NCBI RefSeq assembly: GCF_006965545.2
Contig: NZ_CP041372.2
Location: 2,108,001-2,172,000, forward strand
Direction of reading: 5' to 3'
Source: Paenalkalicoccus suaedae
GTDB taxonomy: Bacteria > Bacillota > Bacilli > Bacillales > Salisediminibacteriaceae
Length of the DNA stretch: 64,000 bases
In this document: positions 46,510 to 54,042 of the stretch, piece by piece
Position numbering within the stretch: the first letter of the stretch is position 1
Layout of the letters: each line of letters starts with the position of its first letter
Made by a program: the position numbers and the translations under genes
The notes under the pieces: generated by a model
The model's database searches: none
What the model was told of the DNA's origin: nothing
Seen by the model: only the letters and a program-made list of their open reading frames with translations

Positions 46510-47613
46510 ATGACTGCACTAAAGCTTATTAGCTGCTTCACAGCTTTGACCATGATCATGATGATCCTCTCTCCGGATACCGCACTTACCGCCGCTACTC
46601 GCGGTATGACAACGTGGTGGAATATCGTATTCCCCTCACTTTTACCTTTTTTTGTGCTCACTGATTTGCTTATAAAAGGAGGAGTTGTCTCCTATGTAAG
46701 TAAGCTTTTTGCCCCTTTTATGAGACCTTTGTTTCGCCTTCCTGGAGAAGCCGGTTTTGTTCTTGTAATGGGGACAGTAGCCGGATTTCCGATGGGAGCT
46801 AAATTAACCGAACAACTTTATTCAAAGCGAGCCATTACGAAGCAAACTGCCGAGCATCTTGTTTGCTTTACAAATGCATCGAATCCCATCTTTATAACGG
46901 GCGCCATTGCGGTAGGGTTTTTACATGAGCCGCGCACTGGAATTTTTTTAGCTGCGTGTCACTACATCGGAAATGTATTCGTCGGGCTATTACTCCGAAT
47001 GTATTATAAAAACAACGCTCGCTCGATGCCTTCTCTAACTCCGGTTCGATCAGAAGCACCAATTGGTAAGCTATTATCGGATTCCATTAAGCAAGCGACG
47101 GAAACTCTTTTACTCATTGGTGGACTAATGATCGTCTTTTCTGTCATACAAGCGTCTTTGCCCATCGCAGATGTACTCTTGATCGCTCTACCATTCTTAG
47201 ATGAGGCATTAACGCATGGCCTCGTAGCAGGTATATTTGAGCTGACAATTGGTGCGGAGTTAATTGGGTCATCCTCTGCTTCCATCCAGATAAAACTCAT
47301 ACTCATCTCCTTTTTACTCGGCTTTAACGGGCTGAGTGTGCACGCACAAGTAGCGAGCATTTTGGCACACACACCCGTCAGGTATCGTATGTTTTTACTA
47401 AGCAGACTTCTCCACGGGACCATCTCTGCTGGGCTCATGACTATCGCTTTACCATTTTTATCATTATCGGATACTCCAGTTTTTAATCAACCTGAATTAA
47501 GCATCTCTACGTACGGCCTTCCTTGGGTCACGGCATTAACCTTACTTATTTACGGCATATTACTTATCCGCAAATTTAGCACGCAGCGCATCAGCTACGT
47601 GAGGAGGCACTAA
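46510..47613 (+). CDS. ylbJ: Sporulation integral membrane protein YlbJ
   Basis: Nucleoside-recognition (Gate) type membrane protein required for spore cortex formation in B. subtilis. ATG 46510 follows AAAGGGGA by 8 nt and gives 367 residues with about eight to nine membrane segments; an in-frame ATG 42 nt upstream lacks a ribosome site. Motifs: WWNIVFPSLLPFFVL, GTVAGFPMGAKL and CFTNASNPIFI. Its last 54 nt overlap the end of coaD on the other strand. Confidence 0.9.
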   Translation: MTALKLISCFTALTMIMMILSPDTALTAATRGMTTWWNIVFPSLLPFFVLTDLLIKGGVVSYVSKLFAPFMRPLFRLPGEAGFVLVMGTVAGFPMGAKLTEQLYSKRAITKQTAEHLVCFTNASNPIFITGAIAVGFLHEPRTGIFLAACHYIGNVFVGLLLRMYYKNNARSMPSLTPVRSEAPIGKLLSDSIKQATETLLLIGGLMIVFSVIQASLPIADVLLIALPFLDEALTHGLVAGIFELTIGAELIGSSSASIQIKLILISFLLGFNGLSVHAQVASILAHTPVRYRMFLLSRLLHGTISAGLMTIALPFLSLSDTPVFNQPELSISTYGLPWVTALTLLIYGILLIRKFSTQRISYVRRH

Positions 47614-48042
47614 ATTCTCTGGGAGTGCCTCATATTTAGCTACTTCTTTTACAATAGATGAACTAACAAAGGATAGTGCTGGGTCTGTTTGTAAAAACAC
47701 AGTTTGAATGGATGGATCGATCGCTTGATTCATCGAAGACATAGCCGCTTCATATTCAAAATCCGTCACCGAGCGAAGGCCTTTTACTATGGCAACAGCA
47801 TCCTTTTGCTTAGCAATGTCCATGAGTAACCCATCGAAGGCTTCAACGCTAACATTCTCGACCCCTTCTAAACTTGTACGGATTAATTCCTTCCGTTCTA
47901 CTGTCGAAAATAGGGGCTGCTTTTTACTATTCGTTAACACGGCTACAACGACATGATCAAATAACGTCGCTGCTCGCTTAATAATATCTACATGCCCGGC
48001 CGTAATTGGATCAAAGCTACCTGGTACTAAAGCTGTTTTCAT
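47560..48042 (-). CDS. coaD: Phosphopantetheine adenylyltransferase
   Basis: Fourth step of coenzyme A synthesis: transfers AMP to 4-phosphopantetheine. The 160-residue nucleotidyltransferase has the TxGH motif in PGSFDPITAGHVDII (about 7-21) and the ISSxxV region near the C-terminus (FVSSSIVKEVA). Overlaps rsmD by 4 nt, a conserved rsmD-coaD pair. Confidence 0.97.
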   Translation of the reverse strand: MKTALVPGSFDPITAGHVDIIKRAATLFDHVVVAVLTNSKKQPLFSTVERKELIRTSLEGVENVSVEAFDGLLMDIAKQKDAVAIVKGLRSVTDFEYEAAMSSMNQAIDPSIQTVFLQTDPALSFVSSSIVKEVAKYEALPENLVPPHVADALRAKFADK

Positions 48043-48602
48043 TCAGACTGCTCCTTCCACTCAAATAAGCTGATCATTGTATCTCCATAACGTTCTTCAC
48101 GAATACACATTAATTCCTCGTACTGTTCTTGTAACGGTTCATCAAAAGCGTGTTCGACGACGATGATACCATTTTTTTCTAGTAACTTATTTTCTGCTAT
48201 AAAAAGTAGTTCCTTATCTAAACGATGATTTTTATAAGGAGGATCTAAAAAAATAAGCGCAAATTGATGTTCTTTTTTTACAATCGCTTTAAGCGCTCTC
48301 TCCGAATCATTGCGATATACATCAATCTCGTCTTCATAGCGAGCTTGTTTTACATTTGCGTTTATTGTATCAATTGCTTTTTTATCTTTATCGACTAAAA
48401 TAGCATGACTCATGCCACGAGAAATCGCTTCGATACCGATAGATCCGCTCCCACCGTATAAATCCAGCATCATTCCGCCATCAAAGTAAGGACCAATCAT
48501 ATTAAAAATAGATTCTTTTACTTTATCCGTTGTAGGTCTTGTCGATTGACCTGGAACGGCCTTCAGTTGCATCCCTCTTCTATCTCCACTAATTACTCTC
48601 AT
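48039..48602 (-). CDS. rsmD: 16S rRNA (guanine966-N2) methyltransferase RsmD
   Basis: RsmD (YlbH) methylates G966 of 16S rRNA. ATG 48602 gives 187 residues beginning MRVISGDRRG; a GTG 9 nt earlier is inside the weak AGGTGA ribosome site. Motifs: DLYGGSGSIGIEAISRG (SAM site, about 44-60) and the catalytic DPPY (about 118-121). Preceded by a structured leader with a terminator (48655-48800). Confidence 0.95.
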   Translation of the reverse strand: MRVISGDRRGMQLKAVPGQSTRPTTDKVKESIFNMIGPYFDGGMMLDLYGGSGSIGIEAISRGMSHAILVDKDKKAIDTINANVKQARYEDEIDVYRNDSERALKAIVKKEHQFALIFLDPPYKNHRLDKELLFIAENKLLEKNGIIVVEHAFDEPLQEQYEELMCIREERYGDTMISLFEWKEQSE

Positions 48603-48654
48603 CGTTATCACCTGTGTTCGTTATTCTATGTATGTTTCACTAAAAGCCTGTCTA

Positions 48655-48800
48655 TACTAAAAAAAGCAGCATGCGCTGCTAGAGCTATGCGCCTACTTCC
48701 CCATAGGCGTATCGCTTTTATTTCTCCTCTCCCATCGCCTTGCAAGGAGTGGTTCTTGCAATGAGGCAACCTGCAGTTACTTAACTGCAGGTTATTTTTT
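48655..48800 (-). ncRNA. Structured leader upstream of rsmD (ylbH-leader candidate)
   Basis: In the ylbG-rsmD spacer, the leftward transcript would form, in order, AACCTGCAGTTA/TAACTGCAGGTT, a TTGCAAG/CTTGCAA hairpin with outer GCC/GGC, ACGCCTA/TAGGCGC, and a GCAGC/GCTGC terminator ending in seven Ts (about 48657-48680). A conserved ylbH-leader RNA of unknown function is known at this place in Bacillus, and the location and terminator fit; I cannot run the covariance model. Confidence 0.55.
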
Positions 48801-49072
48801 TAAATGCCCATTTTATAGTCATCTTTTTTCTCTTTGTTTGGTACTTTACTTTCATACTCTGTTTTAATCCAAGGTCTCATAGACATCGCCACTTCTTTCA
48901 CAAAATGAAAGCTTTTGAGCTTTTTCATCGTCTCTTCCGAACGATCAACGTCACAATAAAGAATGACATATTTCATTTTTTTAGAAACGTAGTGAATGTG
49001 ACCAAAACGCTTAAGCTGACGCACTTGCTTGAGAGAATGGATATACACGGCTAAACCGACGCGATCTGTCAT
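48800..49072 (-). CDS. ylbG: DUF2129 protein YlbG
   Basis: A 90-residue cytosolic protein of the YlbG/DUF2129 family (SLKQVRQLKRFGHIHYVSKKMKY core). No known activity. Always close to ylbF and rsmD, here 15 nt after ylbF. Confidence 0.9.
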   Translation of the reverse strand: MTDRVGLAVYIHSLKQVRQLKRFGHIHYVSKKMKYVILYCDVDRSEETMKKLKSFHFVKEVAMSMRPWIKTEYESKVPNKEKKDDYKMGI

Positions 49073-49087
49073 ACGAATCCCCTTTCC

Positions 49088-49528
49088 TTAAGCGCTACAG
49101 CTACAGCTTCCGCCGGAGCCACAGCCACCTGAGCATCCCTTCGCATCAAAGAATGGGTTGCCAGTAGGCACCATAATTTGAGGGGATACGTTATGAGCAA
49201 TTACTTCACTTACTTCTCTTAATAATGTTTCGAGCTCTTTTTCCGCCTTTTTAAAGGCTGCAATAGAAGGCTCGGTATCTACCGTTCGCTTGTATTCACG
49301 CACTTCCGTTGTAACCGTACGGAAGTCTGGGTGATATTTACCAAACCGCTGCACTTCTTCATACTTTTCTTTTAGTTTACTAAAGTGGGCGAGCTTTTTT
49401 TGAGCAAGCTCATCGTGTAGTAACGCTTCTTTTGTTTCTATATAATGGTGGAAAACTTCCGATTCTACAATTATGTCACCAAAATCCTCTGCTTCAAAAA
49501 GGATGGATACATCCGTTAATGTCATCAT
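49088..49528 (-). CDS. ylbF: RicF/YlbF regulatory factor with C-terminal cysteine cluster
   Basis: YlbF is a subunit of the RicA-RicF-RicT (YmcA-YlbF-YaaT) complex that assists RNase Y mRNA maturation and promotes competence and sporulation. The 146-residue protein is helical with a com_ylbF domain (about 10-115). It ends in CSGGCGSGGSCSC, a cysteine cluster that in B. subtilis coordinates a 4Fe-4S centre. All cysteines are present. Confidence 0.93.
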   Translation of the reverse strand: MMTLTDVSILFEAEDFGDIIVESEVFHHYIETKEALLHDELAQKKLAHFSKLKEKYEEVQRFGKYHPDFRTVTTEVREYKRTVDTEPSIAAFKKAEKELETLLREVSEVIAHNVSPQIMVPTGNPFFDAKGCSGGCGSGGSCSCSA

Positions 49529-49594
49529 TTGTTAGACGCCACCTCCTAAGGTAGAGTATAACACGTTTAATTCTTGAAATGAAAGGGCTCGTTA

Positions 49595-49828
49595 TTAGCC
49601 CCTATTCATATTTATAACCTCAAGTAAAAATTGAACAGCCTGAACTTGGTTTGATAGCTTATCGATTCTCTGAGGAATTGATTTACCCGCAAATATGATC
49701 GCCTCTTTTTGAGCCTTCTCTAAATACCTAGGATGCCTGCTTAAATAACGATACCAGCTCGGGTGAGTCTGAACGAAGCGATACAGATCTTTATTGTTTC
49801 GCACAGTGGTAAGTAGCTCTGGAGACAT
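49595..49828 (-). CDS. ylbE: YlbE-like protein
   Basis: A 77-residue protein of the YlbE family (RFVQTHPSWYRYLSRHPRYLEK motif). Function unknown. Directly abuts ylbD (stop 49829, start 49828), so the two are translated together. Confidence 0.85.
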   Translation of the reverse strand: MSPELLTTVRNNKDLYRFVQTHPSWYRYLSRHPRYLEKAQKEAIIFAGKSIPQRIDKLSNQVQAVQFLLEVINMNRG

Positions 49829-50167
49829 TTAATCATCTCCTAAAGAAAAGATAGAACGCTGTCTAGGGGGTTCGGGTTGTGTCGGCGGTTGTTGCTGCTG
49901 TTTAAAAGGTGCCATAACTTCTTGAACCGAGCCCAATACGGAGCCTAACTGCATTAAATGTTGCTGAAGATCTTGTACGTTAAACTTCTTCAACACATCT
50001 AGGAAGGGGAGCTCTGAAGCAGAACTTGGCTTTTCCTCGTCTTTAAATAAGTGCCACTCTTCAAATAAGTCTTGAAGGGATTTTTCTTTGTTTGTCTCAA
50101 TAAACTCCGGATGATCCAACACGTACTGCTTAAACTCTTCAATTAATACCGATTTATCTTGAGTCAT
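49829..50167 (-). CDS. ylbD: Putative spore coat protein YlbD
   Basis: A 112-residue protein matching the YlbD family, assigned to the spore coat in Bacillus. N-terminal helical part (SVLIEEFKQYVLDHPEFI), middle LFEEWHLF motif and a glutamine/proline-rich tail (KQQQQPPTQPEPP). Its ribosome site lies in the arm of a hairpin (50176-50208). Confidence 0.85.
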   Translation of the reverse strand: MTQDKSVLIEEFKQYVLDHPEFIETNKEKSLQDLFEEWHLFKDEEKPSSASELPFLDVLKKFNVQDLQQHLMQLGSVLGSVQEVMAPFKQQQQPPTQPEPPRQRSIFSLGDD

Positions 50168-50175
50168 ATAAAAGA

Positions 50176-50208
50176 CCTCCTGCTTTTATTATTAGTATAA
50201 GCAGGAGG
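50176..50208 (-). promoter_or_regulatory. Hairpin covering the ylbD ribosome site
   Basis: CCTCCTGC (50176-50183) pairs with GCAGGAGG (50201-50208). In the leftward RNA the second arm contains the AGGAGG of ylbD, 8 nt before its ATG. The stem could limit ylbD translation on readthrough mRNA from ylbC, or act as a weak terminator (GGTCTTTT follows). Confidence 0.6.
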
Positions 50209-50223
50209 CTCCTATCTTGTGAC

Positions 50224-51240
50224 TTAATAAGGAACGATAAAATTTTGCGTGTAAAAACGATCGTGCACACCAACGCCTAAGTGTGTCCACTCTTCGTTAA
50301 ATAGTTGTTCCCTATGACCAGGGCTATTTAGCCAGCCTTCAACGGCATCTATCCCGTCTACGTAATTACTTGCTATATTTTCGCCAATAAGCATGTAAAG
50401 AATGTCTTGTGCTTGAAATCTATCAGACAAACTCCCGCTGACTGGAGAATCATGCGCGAAGTAACCAAGCTCATCCATTTCTCTACTATGGGAATACGCT
50501 ACCTCACTTGCTTCCTCATGCCATTCGACATTTTGAAGACTTCGTCTATCACGAATCACATTTGTGAGGTGAAGGATTTGCTCCTCCTGCCCATCTCGCC
50601 AATCATTTGCTACAAAATCTTCGCTAGTAGGCTGCTCAGGTAGTTCTCCTCGGTATGAAACCGTGTATGGACGGTGCGCTAGCAATACGTCCTCCTCCAT
50701 TAATCGAATAGAGGAAATGGTTTGATCGTGCCGATCAAGATATACTTGCGCAAATAAACCTTCTCCAACCTCTATTAGCGGCTTCGTTTGTAGCTCTTCA
50801 TCTGTTAATTGGAATGTATAACGATTTAGCCCACTCGCGAGGGTTATTTCGTTTGGTGATGTAAAAGTGGAAGCATCCCCTACTATATAGTCTTCGATCG
50901 TTATCTGTTCTTCATTTGAATAAGCTGTTACGACTTCACCATTACTAATCCCTACTTGAAAGCTAGGTACTTCATTTTCGTACACATACCACTCATAGCC
51001 ATATGGTGTACCATCGATCCTTGTAGGTTCATCGAATACTTCTATTAGCTCCGTTTCTGTCATAGTCATCAATGAGGATAGATTTTTTGACCACCCATCT
51101 TCTTGCATGATAGGTTCAGTCTCAGCCTCATACTCAACCTGCGACTCTGGAGCTACTTGCTCTTCTTCCTGATAGAAAAATGCGACGGCTAAAATAGCTA
51201 CAAATGCTGCAGCAAACACAAAAAACTTCACACATGTCAC
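50224..51240 (-). CDS. ylbC: CAP (SCP-like) domain protein YlbC
   Basis: Secreted or membrane-anchored CAP-domain protein of 338 residues: N-terminal hydrophobic segment (about 4-22), an acidic linker, a CAP-associated N domain (about 55-190) and a C-terminal CAP domain (about 215-335) with HSREMDELGYFAHDSP and IGENIAS. Function unknown. Start is a GTG at 51240; another GTG three codons later (51231) is also possible. Confidence 0.85.
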   Translation of the reverse strand: MTCVKFFVFAAAFVAILAVAFFYQEEEQVAPESQVEYEAETEPIMQEDGWSKNLSSLMTMTETELIEVFDEPTRIDGTPYGYEWYVYENEVPSFQVGISNGEVVTAYSNEEQITIEDYIVGDASTFTSPNEITLASGLNRYTFQLTDEELQTKPLIEVGEGLFAQVYLDRHDQTISSIRLMEEDVLLAHRPYTVSYRGELPEQPTSEDFVANDWRDGQEEQILHLTNVIRDRRSLQNVEWHEEASEVAYSHSREMDELGYFAHDSPVSGSLSDRFQAQDILYMLIGENIASNYVDGIDAVEGWLNSPGHREQLFNEEWTHLGVGVHDRFYTQNFIVPY

Positions 51241-51300
51241 GTCCTTCCTACTTTCTATTATACAGAAGAACGTAAAGAGGACGCAAATTGCGCCCCCTAG

Positions 51301-51729
51301 TTAATTAACTGGTCCATGTGATTCAGAAATATCGTGAAGCGTTTCAGTCGCTTCATGAGCCATTGTATTGGTTAAAGAGATGTCTTTTAGGGCGACAATA
51401 CCGACAAGCGTTTCTCCCTCCACTACGGGGACACGTCTGACTTGGTGACTCGCCATTGTCTCAGCAGCACGCTCAAGAGAATCTTCTTCTTTAACCGTAT
51501 AAATTTGATCGGTCATAATTTCACTAATAGGCGAAGAATTGGCTTTTTTTAACGCGATATCACGAATGACCAAGTCTCGGTCGGTAACCATTCCAATGAG
51601 CTTCTCTCCCTCACATATTGGAATAGATCCGACTCCCTGCTCTCTCATTTTAACTGCAACTTCATAAATTGTGTCAGTTGGGTCACACGTTTCTACGTTC
51701 TTTGTCATAATATCACGGACTTTTTGCAT
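51301..51729 (-). CDS. ylbB: Tandem CBS-domain protein YlbB
   Basis: A 142-residue protein made of two CBS domains (about 8-65 and 72-130), each with the GVGSIPICEGEKLIGMVTDRDL type repeat. CBS pairs usually bind adenine nucleotides; the target here is unknown. Confidence 0.9.
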   Translation of the reverse strand: MQKVRDIMTKNVETCDPTDTIYEVAVKMREQGVGSIPICEGEKLIGMVTDRDLVIRDIALKKANSSPISEIMTDQIYTVKEEDSLERAAETMASHQVRRVPVVEGETLVGIVALKDISLTNTMAHEATETLHDISESHGPVN

Positions 51730-51811
51730 AGTAATAGCCTCCTTTTAAAATCGTTCAGAGACTAGTATGTGTGGTCACAGAAAATTTATTCTCTCTTTTG
51801 TTCAGTCATCG

Positions 51812-51840
51812 TTGCAACCGCTGCGATTTCATAATATGAT
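51812..51840 (+). promoter_or_regulatory. Promoter of ylbA
   Basis: TTGCAA (51812-51817), 17 bp, TATGAT (51835-51840), about 39 bp before the rightward ylbA start. Confidence 0.55.
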
Positions 51841-51878
51841 GAAAGAGATGAAGTAACCACGCTGTTAGGAGGCACACG

Positions 51879-52235
51879 ATGAAATTTAAAGAAAATAAGC
51901 TCGAAGGTGTTATTATCGAGTTCCAAGTACTAGAAGAAATTATGAACGAATCAGGATTTGACTATCAGTTTGACTACGAACGAGTAACATTCGATTACAA
52001 AATGATTGATGAAGTTAAAAACGATACGTACTATTTCCGAATCCCAGCCCACGTGGAACAAGGCGAAATTCCTAAAGCAGGCTCAACAGTCCGCATGATG
52101 GTACCTTACGTAGGTAAGCACTACTATCCACACGGCATCGAGTATGATGAAGAATTCCCAACACGCGTATTAGATAAATGCGCACAAAAGCTCAACCTTG
52201 TACAAGGCAAGATTGAAGCTGAAAAGCAGGACTAA
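51879..52235 (+). CDS. ylbA: YugN-like family protein YlbA
   Basis: A 118-residue protein of the YugN-like family with the conserved DYERVTFDYKM and VGKHYYPHGIEYDEEFP segments. No known activity. Rightward, with its own promoter and a terminator at 52247-52304. Equivalent by context to B. subtilis ylbA next to the cta operon. Confidence 0.8.
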   Translation: MKFKENKLEGVIIEFQVLEEIMNESGFDYQFDYERVTFDYKMIDEVKNDTYYFRIPAHVEQGEIPKAGSTVRMMVPYVGKHYYPHGIEYDEEFPTRVLDKCAQKLNLVQGKIEAEKQD

Positions 52236-52246
52236 TCTAGAACGCT

Positions 52247-52304
52247 AACTTTCGATCTAATGCTAAAGACATGAAATACGTCTTATTTGATCGAAAGTTT
52301 TTTT
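52247..52304 (+). terminator. Terminator after ylbA
   Basis: AACTTTCGATC (52247-52257) pairs with GATCGAAAGTT (52289-52299), enclosing a smaller AAGAC/GTCTT stem, then a T run. It overlaps the most upstream possible start of the next gene, which argues for the later start at 52341. Confidence 0.75.
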
Positions 52305-52340
52305 AAACACTTAGTAGGGTTAAAGAAAGGGGCTTACGTT

Positions 52341-53396
52341 TTGACACCGCAAAAGAAAAAAACGCTATACATACTTTTAGGCGTTATCCTTATTGCGTTA
52401 CTGCTGTACTTCGTTTTACCAGTATCGCTACCGCTTATTCTAGCGTTCATAACAGCCCTTTTTCTTTCTCCAGCTGTTAAAGCCCTCGAGAGTAAGACGA
52501 AGTTAACACGAACATTCTCCGTCTTTATTGTGTTCATGCTGTTTGTTGCAACGCTTGCTATAATTACTTACTTCGCACTAACAAGAGCGATTACGCAACT
52601 GAATTCATTTATTGAAAACCTGCCAAACATAATAAACGATATAAATGTTGCGTGGATGGTTTTCCTAGAGAATTTACGTGAACAATTTGATTACTTATCT
52701 CAGGATATCGTTAACGATATCGATAGAGCTGTTACGATGCAACTCGCAGACTTACGAGATACGATTCAGAGCGTAGACTTTATTGGACATGTGACGAATA
52801 TCTTGATACGTATACCTTCGTATATTGTCTCATTGCTCGTTTATCTTATTGCCTTATTCATGTTTTTAGTCGATTTACCAAGGCTTAAAACAAAACTATT
52901 TGGCTATTTCAAAGAGGAAACTGCTGAGAAAGTTCGCTTTATGTCTGCAAGACTTTCTTATGTCATCTTTGGATTTTTTAAAGCTCAGTTTTTAGTCAGC
53001 ATTATCATTTTTGTTGTATCGTTTATAGGTTTATTAATTATAGCCCCAGAAGTTGCTTTAATTATGTCAATAATTATCTGGCTGATTGATTTCGTTCCAA
53101 TCATAGGATCTATTGTTATCTTAGCCCCTTGGGCTTTATATCACCTCATGGTCGGAAATCCAAGTATTGGCATTCAGCTTTTAGTACTCGCGTTTATTCT
53201 ACTCGCAATCAGACGTACAGTTGAACCTAAAGTGATGGGACATCACATTGGTTTGTCTCCGTTAGCAACACTGATTTCGCTCTATGTGGGTTTAATGCTA
53301 TTTGGTGCTATTGGCTTCGTATTAGGACCACTAGCAGTTATCTTATTCACTAGCGCACGTGAAGCAGGGATCATCAAACTTAATTTTAAAATTTAG
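52341..53396 (+). CDS. AI-2E family transporter (permease)
   Basis: Polytopic membrane protein of the AI-2E/PerM family with seven to eight membrane segments. TTG 52341 follows AAAGGGG by 8 nt (351 residues); an earlier TTG at 52287 lies in the ylbA terminator. Signature region IIWLIDFVPIIGSIVILAPW and the RRTVEPKVMGHHIGLSPL motif are present. The family name is historical; transported substrates are mostly unknown, and some members are Na+/H+ antiporters. Confidence 0.85.
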   Translation: MTPQKKKTLYILLGVILIALLLYFVLPVSLPLILAFITALFLSPAVKALESKTKLTRTFSVFIVFMLFVATLAIITYFALTRAITQLNSFIENLPNIINDINVAWMVFLENLREQFDYLSQDIVNDIDRAVTMQLADLRDTIQSVDFIGHVTNILIRIPSYIVSLLVYLIALFMFLVDLPRLKTKLFGYFKEETAEKVRFMSARLSYVIFGFFKAQFLVSIIIFVVSFIGLLIIAPEVALIMSIIIWLIDFVPIIGSIVILAPWALYHLMVGNPSIGIQLLVLAFILLAIRRTVEPKVMGHHIGLSPLATLISLYVGLMLFGAIGFVLGPLAVILFTSAREAGIIKLNFKI

Positions 53397-53426
53397 AGGT
53401 TGGGGTAGGACTCAGCCTCTTTTTTG
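53395..53426 (+). terminator. Terminator after the permease gene
   Basis: AGAGGTTG (53395-53402) pairs with CAGCCTCT (53413-53420), then TTTTTTG; overlaps the stop codon. Confidence 0.7.
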
Positions 53427-53462
53427 TCGGCTGTTTTATTATGCTGTTGAGCTAGATTTAAG

Positions 53463-53890
53463 GTGACGCGTGTGTTTACAGCTTGCGCAGTTGTATCGTT
53501 TTTTCACGCGGTCCCCCTCGACTTTCGCGCGATCGCACCTTCAACTTGCGCGGTTCTCCCTTTAACTTGCGCGGTTTTTACGAGCTTGCGCAGTCGTATC
53601 GTTTTTTCACGCGATTCCCCTCGACTTTCGCGCATTCACACCTTCAACTCGCGCAGTTCTCCCTTTAACTTGCGCGGTTTTTACGAGCTTGCGCAGTCGT
53701 ATCGTTTTTTCACGCGATTCCCCTCGACTTTCGCGCATTCACACCTTCAACTCGCGCAGTTCTCCCTTTAACTTGCGCGATTTTTACAAACTTGCGCAGT
53801 CGTATCGTTTTTTCACGCGATTCCTCTCGACTTTCGCGCGATCGCACCTTCAACTTGCGTGGTTTTTATTACCTTTCGTGTTTTCAACAT
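53463..53890. repeat. Phased intergenic repeat array 3 (TTGCGCRGTT units, 103-bp supercycle)
   Basis: At least 20 units with core positions 53466, 53485, 53506, 53527, 53548, 53569, 53588, 53609, 53630, 53651, 53672, 53691, 53712, 53733, 53754, 53775, 53794, 53815, 53836, 53857 and 53878. The intervals are 19, 21, 21, 21, 21 repeated four times. The 103-bp blocks starting at 53588 and 53691 are nearly identical; outer ones are diverged, and beyond 53878 the spacing breaks (17). Core motif as in array 2, but the spacers differ. Lies between convergent genes, and plus-strand frames across it are artefacts. Confidence 0.96.
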
Positions 53891-53981
53891 CAAAACGCAC
53901 AGTTTCCCTCCTGACACGAACTCTGTTCCTTTACTACGTGCCTAAACACTCTTCTTTTCTCCTGCATCTCATCATAAAACT

Positions 53982-54019
53982 GAAAAAAGCAGAAGCCACA
54001 TAGCGGCTTCTGCTTTTTC
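53982..54019. terminator. Bidirectional terminator after the DUF420 gene
   Basis: AAAAAGCAGAAGCC (53984-53997) pairs with GGCTTCTGCTTTTT (54005-54018). Ends the leftward DUF420 transcript; array 3 ends about 90 bp further on. Confidence 0.85.
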
Positions 54020-54042
54020 TCTATTCCATTTCCCTACACTAT

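Noticed and set aside
52287-53396. Permease starting at TTG 52287
   Set aside because: That codon lies inside the ylbA terminator and lacks a ribosome site.
53463-54003. Reading frames downstream of the permease
   Set aside because: Products of array 3; same argument.
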